Source: Macrostomum hystrix
Taxonomy: Eukaryota > Platyhelminthes > Macrostomidae
Assembly (NCBI GenBank): GCA_950097015.1
Contig: CATNEN010000025.1
Location: 6,500,001-6,564,000, forward strand
DNA: 64,000 nucleotides
Direction: 5' to 3'
Both the position numbers and the translations under genes were made by a program. Each line of letters opens with the position of its first letter. Position 1 is the first letter of the stretch. The notes below the pieces were generated by a model, which worked only from the letters and a program-made list of their open reading frames with translations, was not told the origin of the DNA and made no database searches. This document shows, piece after piece, positions 22,901 to 38,287 of the stretch.

Positions 22901-24057
22901 TGTCACACTGAAATCTACACACTATGAACATTTGCTAACAAAGTTTCAATAATAGTCCATGGACTGAACGTTCCTGCGACAATGCCAGGTATGAATGCGA
23001 GGGAGTGTAAATGAATGCGAGGGAGTGTGAGGGGTGTCAGGGAGTGCGAGGGAATGTGAGGGAGTGTGAGGGAATGTAAGGGAGTGTGAGGGAATGTAAG
23101 GCAGTGTGAGGGAATGTAAGGGAGTGTGAGGGAATGTAAGGGGGTGTGAGGGAATGTAAGGGAGTGTGAGGGATTGTTAGGGAGTGTGAGGGATTGTTAG
23201 GGAGTGTGAGGGATTGTTAGGGAGTGTAAGGGAGTGTGAGGGAGTTTAAGGGAGTGTGAGGGAGTGTGAGGGAATGTGTGGCAGTGTGAAGTTTGTGAGG
23301 GAGTGTGAGTAAGTTTGAGAGAGTGTGAGGGTCGGAGTTGATGATGTAAGGAGTGTATAGAGAAGCACATAATTTAGTTTAATCTTCACAGTGCACTGTG
23401 CTCACCAATGGTAGTGATCACGGTCACCACGAACAGCAACGCGCCAGCGAAATTCCACGTGAATTCTTCCTCGTCAAAGCTGCCATTCCAGCCTTTCTCC
23501 TTCACTAGCCAGGTGACATTGGCGATGATACCAGACACAGTCTGATTGGCCGCCTCGCGCAGTCGGCGAATCAGACCCTCGGCACATCCGGCCACGGCGG
23601 AAGCAGGCGAGCTGGCGTTGAACTCAATCGGGCACAGCTCAGCAGCCTGTTGCACAACCAACTGCTCGGTCACTCTTAACCGAAATCTCGAGGCCTCGAT
23701 TTTCACCAGCTGCTCCTCAGGCATTTCGATGGCTCGAAAGATCAGGCCGCCAACGAAGGTGTAGGCAACAATCAGTCCCGATAGGCCCAGATGGCTGAAG
23801 ATGAAGGCTACGAATTTCTTGCAGAAACTCTTTGCCTCCCGCAGCTGACGCCGGCGACGCTCCAGCTTCTTTTGACGTCGTCGCTCCTGCCGGGAGAGAC
23901 GCTGACGGACTGAGCGCTGCTGAGGTTGCTGCTGCTGCTCCTGCTCTAGTGAGCCTGTCGGGTCGCCTTCCACAACAATATCTACTTCCAGAGCTACAGC
24001 AGCATCGTCAGTGGCATTAACTCCGCAACCGTTGCTAGCTTCGACTTCGGTAGTCAT
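16934..24057 (-). CDS. Two-pore domain (K2P) potassium channel, TRESK-like
   Basis: Three minus-strand exons: 23406-24057, 20392-21498 and 16934-17298. Phases agree and give 707 residues. K2P channels pass background K+ current as dimers in the plasma membrane. Exon 1 encodes a basic, Q-rich N-terminus, M1 ('GLSGLIVAYTFVGGLIF'), an extracellular cap with four N-glycosylation sequons (NAS, NQT, NVT, NGS) and pore 1. The TTIGYG filter is split across the first intron. Exon 2 encodes M2, a roughly 250-residue intracellular M2-M3 loop, M3 and pore 2 (TLSTIGFGD). Exon 3 gives M4 ('VFAMCFKLMQEEVV') and an Ala- and Arg-rich tail. The long loop holds RSVSTP (20951-20968) and PQRISY (20738-20755). These recall the 14-3-3 and calcineurin docking sites in the equivalent loop of TRESK (KCNK18). 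Orthology to TRESK is inference; many invertebrate TWK channels are similar. Confidence 0.93.
18033..20340 (+). repeat. 20-bp minisatellite, about 115 copies, in K2P intron 2
   Basis: The unit is gcagagtctcaggagggaga, strictly 20 bp, repeated for 2.3 kb with very few indels. The main variation is one base, caGgag versus caTgag. Rarer changes are aacagag, caggGtctc and, near 20200, ctgatgg. The plus strand is purine-rich, so the K2P transcript carries the pyrimidine-rich complement. It begins about 50 bp inside the intron donor. Confidence 0.97.
21600..21905 (+). repeat. About 30-bp CT-rich minisatellite in K2P intron 1
   Basis: About ten copies of a 30-31-bp unit containing 'ctctaatctcaccctctact', with a 'ctctagtctcaatctctact' variant. 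It starts about 100 bp upstream of the exon 2 acceptor, as read on the minus strand. Confidence 0.85.
22250..22660 (+). repeat. 28-bp minisatellite with four-unit higher-order pattern, K2P intron 1
   Basis: About 15 copies of a 28-bp unit containing 'cacactagaatgaggctata'. Single-base variants (gagAcac, gaAgct, gctCta) recur in a fixed order. This reveals a repeat of about four units (112 bp) that was itself duplicated. Confidence 0.9.
22985..23330 (+). repeat. 10/20-bp GAGGGAGTGT minisatellite, K2P intron 1
   Basis: Repeats of gagggaatgtaagggagtgt and gagggattgttagggagtgt, about 17 copies of the 20-bp dimer. It ends about 75 bp from the donor of exon 1. The same basic decamer makes up the separate array at 24958-25992, on the other side of exon 1. 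Confidence 0.9.
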
Positions 24058-24957
24058 TCCTGAGTAGGATGTCAGAAGACTGACACGATCAAGCGAGTCT
24101 TTGGAAGCCTTAATCCTTAGGTTATTGTCTATAGGACTCTCTACTGCTACTGGGCCTTATTAGCGTCTTTAGCATTTATCAGCCTGGTTGCACTCTAATT
24201 AGTCCAATGGAATGAGCCAACCAATAAGGAGACTGCTGCGTATGACATTCTCACCCACTCGCCTGTCTTCCTGTCCTAAAATTTTCTACCCAATTTTAAC
24301 AGGTAAATAAACACCAGGTAGAGACGGATGGCCTGTCTAAACATCCAGTCCCTCCTATTCTATAAAAATATTTCTTTGAAGAAATATGAGACGATCGTTA
24401 AAATGGCACGACAAAGTTCTTGGCGGCGGGAAATTTCTCCCACTCCCAGGTGTTAGATGCGGGGATAAATCCGTACAACCCAGGCTCTAAAATTTCTGCG
24501 CTTTTGTTCCCGCAAAAATTTCCTTTGGAGTTAAAGTTAGACAAAAGATGGTGACGATTGGCCAGAACTGGCGCAATCGATCGGAGTGGAAATCAGAGAA
24601 CGAAGCAGAGTATCATCTGCAGCCAAGGCCTTGGCATATTTGAGAAGGCTGTTGAGAAATCCCTCAAAACCCACCTGTTCAGGCCAGAAAGTCCTTTTAC
24701 GAGAACACGCCTCTTTCCTACTCCCCCATGTCTGTCTTGGGAATAAAATGCCCCTGTTCCTGCTTCTAGCAACATAGGCGTTTAACACTGCTTTAGCAAA
24801 GCACAATCTTAAGGCTCATTGTAAAACCTTCTGGTTTTGAAAAAATTAACAAGTTTTACGCAAAAAATCTGTATGCTTTTTGTCATTGATTTTGGAGTCT
24901 GGGAAAAATTTTCAGAAAGCCTGAATGCATCTGCAAAAGCTTGAGAACTTACGCGTA
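24058..24957. other. K2P 5' flank; possible LINE relic
   Basis: This region lies upstream of the K2P start codon on the minus strand. At about 24600-24700 the plus strand can be read as 'FEKAVEKSLKTHLFRPE'. That resembles the '..FKxxLKTHLF' end of non-LTR reverse transcriptase proteins, but the neighbourhood is broken. I see no other feature. Confidence 0.3.
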
Positions 24958-25992
24958 TTAGGGAGTGTGAGGGAGTGTGAGGGAGTGTGAGGGAGCGTGA
25001 GGGAGTGTGAGGGGGTGTGAGGGAGTGTGAGGGGGTGTGAGGAAGCGTGAGGGATAGTGAGGGAGTGTGAGGGAGTGTGAGGGAGTGTGAGGGGGTGTGA
25101 GGGAGTGTGAGGTAGTGTGAGGGGGTGTGAGGGAGTGTGAGGTAGTGTGAGGGGTGTCAGGGAGTGTGAGGGAGTGTGAGCGAGTGTGAGGGAGTGTGAA
25201 GGAGTTGAGGGAGTGTGAAGGAGTTGAGGGAGTGTGAGGGAGTGAGAGGGAGTGTGAGGGAGTGTGAGGGAGTGTGAGGGGGTGTGAGGAAGCGTGAGGG
25301 ATAGTGAGGGAGTGTGAGGTAGTGTGAGGGGTGTCAGGGAGTGTGAGGGAGTGTGAGCGAGTGTGAGGGAGTGTGAAGGAGTTGAGGGAGTGTGAGGGAG
25401 TGTGAGGGAGCGTGAGGGAGTGTGAGGGAGTGTGAGGGGGTGTGAGGGAGTGTGAGGGGGTGTGAGGGAGTGAGAGGGAGTGTGAGGGAGTGTGAGGGAG
25501 TGTGAGGGGGTGTGAGGAAGCGTGAGGGATAGTGAGGGAGTGTGAGGGAGTGTGAGGGGGTGTGAGGGAGTGTGAGGTAGTGTGAGGGGTGTCAGGGAGT
25601 GTGAGGGAGTGTGAGGGAGTGTGAGCGAGTGTGAGGGAGTGTGAAGGAGTTGAGGGAGTGTGAGGGAGTGTGAGGGAGTGTGAGGGAGTGTGAGCGAGTG
25701 TGAGGGAGTGTGAGCGAGTGTGAGGGAGTGTGAAGGAGTTGAGGGAGTGTGAGGGAGTGTGAGGGAGTGTGAGGGAGTGTGAGCGAGTGTGAGGGAGTGT
25801 GAAGGAGTTGAGGGAGTGTGAGGGAGTGTGAGGGAGTGTGAGGGAGTGTGAGCGAGTGTGAGGGAGTGTGAAGGAGTTGAGGGAGTGTGAGGGAGTGTGA
25901 GGGAGTGTGAGCGAGTGTGAGGGAGTGTGAGCGAGTGTGAGGGAGTGTGAAGGAGTTGAGGGAGTGTGAGGGAGTGTGAGGGAGTGTGAGTG
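24958..25992 (+). repeat. Decamer GAGGGAGTGT minisatellite upstream of K2P
   Basis: About 100 copies of gagggagtgt with variants gcgagtgt, gtagtgt, gaagcgt, gatagt and the shorter 'gaaggagttgag'. Longer blocks recur in the same order, for example around 25195-25400 and 25740-25960, showing nested segmental duplication. It lies 0.9 kb upstream of the K2P start codon. Confidence 0.95.
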
Positions 25993-26904
25993 TGATTTAG
26001 CGAAGTAGATGGAGAGAGTGATGGAGTAATGGAGAGAGGAGTGTAAAGAGAGGATAATGTTGAAGCGAATAGGATGCATAGAGAATGTTGGTCAATCTTC
26101 AGTGTACAATCAAAACTGCCAGCAACAAAAAAGTATTAGCCTAACTGAGCTCATATCTCAGCTGAATCAGCTGGTTATCTGAACTAGCCAACTGACTGAA
26201 GTGCCTTGCGCATACAACTAGTGGCCAAAGATTCGGAATCGAAGAAAAAATCTCAGATTTACTAGCAAATTGGTCATTCTCCCAGTCGGCTATTCCCAAA
26301 TAATTTTTTCATGCGCCCAGCTTCTTTAGACTTTAATTAAACTGCTTGGGGATGTGACTAGGAGGGTCGATTTGTCCCAAACCTCAGCCTGCTGCATCCC
26401 AATTGGCAATAAAGGCTGGGTGCATGGAAAATAGACGAAACGAATATCGAGAGGAAGTCCAGAAGCAAAATAAGAGCATTCAGTTATTGCAGCTCTCCAC
26501 TAGAAGGAAATTCATAGCGTTTACAACAAATAAATGCCATGGGCAATTTCTTCAATTGAACCAAAAGAGACCGAATGAGAATGAGCATTCAAAAATAGTA
26601 CTATGCTATTCATACATTTAGTTCACAATATCCTACCAAGTTAGTTATTACTATCTCATTTGTCATCTACTACTTCACAATCATCAAATAAATTAGTCGA
26701 AAACTACTTCAAAGTTGTTGTAGTGAATTCAGTATTAATGCTCAAACTTTCAATTACATCAGCATTAAAAAATTCTAATTGCATTGCGACAGTGAAAATA
26801 ATATTTCATAGCTTTTTTATGCATTCACACGTTACTAATAGTAGCAATGGAAAAATGTTGAATTCCGTTAAGCTTAATTACTAATAATAATAATAAAAAT
26901 AATT
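25993..26904. other. Intergenic, no gene seen
   Basis: AT-rich unique sequence. The open frames in it are short and of biased composition, and none resembles a known protein. Confidence 0.5.
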
Positions 26905-27255
26905 GCAGGAGGGCTGCGGGCAATGGCGCATCATTTGGTGACACTAGACCCGCAGCCAGCGAGAAGGCAATTCTGCTCATTTCGCTGACCCCTGAGCACA
27001 CACGCACACAGATACTGTACGCAGGCATACGCTCACACAGGTGTGTACATCTGCCCTGACTTTCTCATCGTCAGGCAGTGTACATTTAACTGTGCCTTGG
27101 AGGTTGGCCATCAAGGGTGTAAATTGCACGACAAGCCCCCAAGCCTTCTCTCAGCGGCTGCGCCCCAAATAAATGTGGCCTCGCCGTGGAATCGAACTTA
27201 GGGACCTTGGTGCGAGAGGCAAACGCGATAACCGCTCTGCCACCGACCCCCTTAG
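26905..27255 (-). repeat. SINE family 1, copy C (full length)
   Basis: Near-complete copy. On the minus strand it has a tRNA-like head around 27180-27250, including 'aagttcgattccacgg', then the conserved body, then a tail of (TTA)n at 26875-26905. It is the best-preserved copy for defining the family's 3' end. Confidence 0.85.
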
Positions 27256-28019
27256 CAGCATCTTTAGTAGGCTCATTTCCCAGTGGAGACCTCACAGACT
27301 CACAAACCAGATGCAGTCTCTTTATTCTTATTTCTAAGAAACAATTCCAATTCCTAAATTAACAACGTGTCCACTAATTTTATTGTAGAATTTAAAAATT
27401 CAGCTCAAATTCCTTTTTTCTCCCCATCATGGGATTTGTCTATAGCGGCTGCAGTCTGCTGTAGGGTCCTCAGTGCAATGGGTTATAAGGTCCGTATTTG
27501 TGTGACCACCCCAGGCTGTGGTACTTCGTGACGCACCGCTCACTAAACCAATGCTCAGCTAAGTTGCAGGGGCATCTGTTACCATGGCGACGCGTCATTT
27601 GGCGCCTGCATAATTTAGGTTGGCCGCTCCCTCACCCCCCATGCTGAGATGTCTTAAAGCTGTAGGAAGTAGAATGTATGTAGCAATCCCAATCGGTCAC
27701 GGGTATCTGACGATCCTCCGACAACAAAAAATCTCTGCTACGAGTAGAGCAAGTTTGCAGCGGTGAGTTTAAACTTATTCCACACTCGGTGCTTTTCGTT
27801 TGTTATCTTCGGATAAAGACTGATTGACAGATGTCAGTGCACAGTAAGTAAGTGTCACTTTTTTTCAAACATGATGATATCGGTTAGTCTATACAATCTA
27901 AGATAATAAATTTGTTTTAATGCTTTCAAAACATATTTCATATTAACAGTAGAAATACCACGGGCTATTTTAAGTGTCCAAATGTTTCTTTTTCTGAATC
28001 TCCTAGAATATACCTAAGG
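27256..28019. other. Intergenic, no gene seen
   Basis: Unique sequence between the SINE and the transposon. No coding frame, array or RNA gene can be supported. Confidence 0.5.
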
Positions 28020-28021
28020 TA

Positions 28022-28143
28022 CCTTTTCAAGCTCGACTTTGGCAAAAGCGACTTCAATTTTGGCAGCCCATAGAAAAGGCGTATGCCTGCCAGCAACATG
28101 TCTATGGTCAACTGTGGTAGAATCGGTTAAGGCGTGCATTCAA
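28022..28143 (+). repeat. Left terminal inverted repeat of element 1
   Basis: 122 bp, matching the inverse of 28919-29040 with about four mismatches, clustered at the inner end. The transposase frame runs into the inner end of this repeat. Confidence 0.9.
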
Positions 28144-28876
28144 AATCCCAACTTGACCCAACAACCCAACTTGACCCAACAACCCAACATTCAATGCACT
28201 AACCTCACTCATGAACTCATGGAACTTGACTTCGGTGAAGCCTCCAGTATGGTGTCGAAGGTGTACCAATCCAAGCTGCGAACTGATAGCCAGGACGACA
28301 GTCAGATTCTGTCCGCGCTGGCTGTCGGGCATCATGACGGCACGTTCACCGGCACCTGCCCATCCCTTTGTCCTTGCCGTCCACAAATTACAGCCAAACT
28401 CGGCCACGTAGATGAGATTGTGTGCGAAGATGCCGGCTTCCATAAACCACTGCATGTGGTCGAAGCGCGCCGCCTTGGTGATATCCGAATTCCAGTGCTC
28501 ATGCACTCGCCGAACGTCCTTCAGCGTGATGTACAGAGTTACAGTCCAGGCGACGGCTGATTGCCTGCACCGACACGCCAGGTGCGCCTGGAAGTTCGGC
28601 TCCATCTTCTCCTTCATCTCCCTCAACGTTATGGTGGGCTTCTCTTCAACAAACCGAGTCACAGCATTTAACATTGGTGGTGTAAATTTTGGCCTCACGG
28701 CTCCCCCTCGTTGCTTCAGCGCAACGCGATCTTCAGTGACAAACCTGTGGATAATTGTGTCGGCAGTGGTTCTCTTTATGTCGAGATCCTTCGCCAGTCG
28801 TCTCCAGTCTCTTCCTTCTTGGTAGCTGCGCACCAGCCGTTCTCGATCCTGCAGCGATATACTCGCGTTCAGCATA
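28108..28876 (-). pseudogene. Tc1/mariner transposase, internally deleted
   Basis: The likely start is the ATG at 28874-28876 (MLNASISLQD), giving about 255 residues against about 340 for the family. The N-terminal helix-turn-helix is recognisable ('LVRSYQEGRDWRRLAKDL'). The start of the DDE domain is seen ('NLIYVAEFGCNLWTART', 'RGQNLTVVLAISSQLGLVH'), with Ala where the first catalytic Asp is expected. After 'FHEFMSEV' the frame jumps into a short tandem repeat (28145-28190), and the second Asp and the Glu regions are missing. The copy cannot encode an active enzyme and would need a transposase from elsewhere. Confidence 0.85.
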
Positions 28877-28918
28877 TTGTTCGGTTGAGTTGCTAAAATT
28901 CGCACATTTTTGCCAAAG

Positions 28919-29040
28919 TTGAATGCTCGCTTTAACCGATTCTACCACAGTTGACCATAGACATGTTGCTGGCAGGCATATGCCTTTTCTATGGGCTGCC
29001 AAAATTGAAGTCACTTTTGCCAAAGTCGAGCTTGAAAAGG
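28919..29040 (-). repeat. Right terminal inverted repeat of element 1
   Basis: Partner of the left repeat, same length, ending CTTGAAAAGG next to the TA at 29041-29042. Confidence 0.9.
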
Positions 29041-29042
29041 TA

Positions 29043-30155
29043 CGAGTATATTCAACCGATTGCCAAGAAAATCAAGAAAACTGGCACAAACTTCACCGCT
29101 CTCATCGATTAAACAACTTTCATAGTCACAAAATGGTTCACCACCAATGGTTTTCGCTTTTATTTAAGGTCCCGCCAGTCGCTGCCGATGCTCCAGACGG
29201 TGATGAAGGGACCCTGGTGACTGGGAGGCTGAGAAAAAAGGTCCCTACGACAGATGGACTCAGATTATTGAACCAATTCGCAATAGAGGTTCATTAACAG
29301 GAAAAGTTGTGTAGTCTTTCTACTGTAAATAGTGATGATGCCAGAGATAAAAGTGCTTTAATTAAGCTGTCTTTGGCGACAGACTGTTGGTCTGAAGTCT
29401 TCTTCAAAAAAGCAACGCAATGAAGCACACACGCAGTCTCATTAGTCTGTAAGTCTTTCAAACTGCGCCTGAAATTAAGCGGCATTTTGTTAAAGGCCAA
29501 GCAAACTCAACTCGATGGGACAATATATAATGAGCTGAGGCCATTAACCCTTTAGTACTAGAAACATCTCGAGCTGTTTGTTAGTCCCACGACGAAGACC
29601 AAAGCAGCAGCAGCAGCAGCAGTTGTAGCAAAAAACTAGTATAGCTATCCAAATAACTTGTCGCCCTAGCAGTCCTCCCTGTCTATTGTGTGTGTGGGGC
29701 ACTATTTTCTCTAGCCCACAGAGTCGAAATTGAATCGTTTTGCTTCAACCAATCCGCAAGTCTTCTTCTTCGCTCTCCTCTATGTGAGTCGCTCTCTCTC
29801 TCTGTCTTCACAGTTTTACCGTGAAACAAAATGTCCACTCTCTGGATAATTTGCGTAAATATTTCCAGACACACTCAGACTCGCACGCTAGTACTGGTTA
29901 ATAGGCATGCGTTGTTGGGGTGGCCTAGTGACCAAAGCAATTTGAGAGAGAGAGAGAGAGAGAGCTCAATCTTCGCCGCTGCATTAACGGACTACCCGTT
30001 CGTCATCAGTGCTATATCTATCTTAGCAATGCGTCGTTTTTAGTTTTTTTGTTTTAAGTCTTTCGCACTTTAGGCGCAGACTATTCTTCCATTCCTCTGT
30101 TGGGTTTGATGCCCGCCAACAGTTGTCACAACTGGCGCCAGCGGGTACTAATTTC
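29043..30155 (+). promoter_or_regulatory. HUNK 5' flank, probable promoter and 5' UTR
   Basis: No other gene is seen. It holds a (CAG)7 run near 29608, a (GA)n run near 29945-29962 and CT-rich stretches near 29760-29810. A pyrimidine-rich tract ending in 'cgccaacag' at about 30114-30122 could be an acceptor for an upstream or trans-spliced leader exon. No TATA box can be assigned. Confidence 0.4.
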
Positions 30156-36730
<6,575 letters not shown>

Positions 36731-37059
36731 AATTATGGATTATGGATTTTCTTGCTGAAAAACTGTCGTGTTGGATTTGCTTTTCATAATTTTACTCCTA
36801 CGTTAAAAAAGTGCCTCGCGTTTCCGGTAGCGCCAAGAAAGGGCAACTTTCTATTTTTCTTATAAATGAAGAAATTCAATGGATATTTTAGTTTTTTCGC
36901 ACCAGAAATCACAGCTTAACTGCTGCGCAAATGCAGAGCCAAAATTGCCTTCACGACATTTTGGCTGTATATTTATAAATAGCGAGTAGAGTTTAGATAA
37001 GTTCTCTGCGTCTCCTTGTGTTCTTGTTTTATCTTTGGTTTTAAAGACTAGACTAAAAT
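36731..37059 (+). other. HUNK 3' flank
   Basis: Probable 3' UTR after the HUNK stop codon. I found no canonical AATAAA here. No other gene is seen. Confidence 0.45.
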
Positions 37060-37668
37060 AGAATAGAGTAGAATCGAATAGACTAGAATAGACTAGAATA
37101 GAATAGAATAGAATAGAATAGAATGGAATAGAATAGAATAGAAAAGAAAAGAATAGAATAGAATAGAGAAGAATAGAATAGAATAGAATAGAATAGAATG
37201 GAATAGAATAGAATTGAATAGAATGAAAAAGAATAGAGTGGAATAGAATGGAATAGAATAGAGTGGAATAGAATGGAATAGAATGAAATAGAATAGAGTG
37301 GAATAGAATTGAATAGAATGAAATAGAATAGAGTGGAATAGAATGGAATATAATGAAATAGAATAAAATGGAATAGAATTGAATATAATGAAATAGAATA
37401 GAGTGGAATAGAATGGAATAGAATGAAATAGAATAGAGTGGAATAGAATTGAATAGAATGAAATAGAATAGAGTGGAATAGAATGGAATATAATGAACTA
37501 GAATAGAGTGGAATAGAGTGGAATAGAATGGAATAGAATGGAATAGGATAGAGTGGAATAGAATGAACTAGAATAGAATGGAATAGAATGAAATAGAATA
37601 GAGTGGAATAGAATAGAATGGAATAGAATTAAAAATAATAAAATAGAATAGAATAGAATAGAACACAA
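37060..37668 (+). repeat. (GAATA)n-derived satellite
   Basis: A pentanucleotide array of gaata with variants gaatg, gagtg and gaaaa. Longer blocks repeat with about 60-bp periodicity (for example 'gaatagagtggaatagaatg'). Confidence 0.92.
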
Positions 37669-37699
37669 AATATTTTGCCAGATCGCGAAACACTAATAT

Positions 37700-37875
37700 T
37701 ACTGTAAAAAACATAATATTACTGTACAAAACATAATACTACTGTACAAAACATAATATTACTGTACAAAACATAATATTACTGTACATAACATAATATT
37801 ACTGTACAAAACATAATATTACTGTACGAAACATAATATTACTGTACAAAACATAATATTACTGTACAAAACATG
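37700..37875 (+). repeat. 20-bp minisatellite aacataatattactgtacaa
   Basis: Nine nearly identical 20-bp copies between the HUNK 3' flank and the Ly6 gene. Confidence 0.93.
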
Positions 37876-38287
37876 TGTCTTATATTAAAGTTCATTCTTG
37901 AACTCGCGTTGAAGGTTTTCTGTTGGCATTCGGTCGTCATGGAAACTCCACTGGTCTGGTTACAACTGTGGGGGATAGGCCGGAGGTCGGGGTGGACCAC
38001 ATTGAGGCTTGGGCTACTTCCGGCTTGAGACTAGGAGAGCATGAAGCCAGTCCACACATCATCTGCAGAGACTGCTACGGGATGGCCAGTGAAAAGCAGT
38101 CAGGAGACACGGGAGGAGAGAGAGAGAGAATGAACTGGCAGCACAGGGTAGCACAATTGGGAATTGTGCACGCTAGCCAACCAATCTCAAACTCTTTCCC
38201 AAATCCATAATAAAGATGAAGCTAGTTGAGCACACTAGAGCAAAGGAGACTCAGTAGATTGATTCAAGCCGACTTCTCTGCCAGACG
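37876..38287 (+). promoter_or_regulatory. Ly6 gene 5' flank
   Basis: It contains a 95-codon open frame (37923-38210, no ATG at its start) of unusual composition and no recognisable family. I treat it as non-coding 5' flank or UTR. A (GA)n run lies at 38122-38138. Confidence 0.35.

Larger units (their letters stand above)
28022..29040 (-). mobile_element. Tc1/mariner-type element 1 (1,019 bp), TA target site
   Basis: Flanked by TA dinucleotides at 28020-28021 and 29041-29042. The ends are CCTTTTCAAG and CTTGAAAAGG. The terminal inverted repeats are about 122 bp (28022-28143 and 28919-29040) and differ at only about four positions. The interior holds one minus-strand, internally deleted transposase frame. 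The size and TA duplication fit the IS630/Tc1/mariner superfamily. High repeat identity suggests a recent insertion. Confidence 0.92.

Noticed and set aside
24958..26079. 373-codon Ser/His/Leu/Pro-rich minus-strand frame
   Set aside because: It is a translation of the decamer minisatellite with a short unrelated end. No signal of selection or domain is visible.
37923..38210. 95-codon frame before the Ly6 gene
   Set aside because: It has no ATG start, no family resemblance and contains a GA run. Non-coding 5' flank is more likely.
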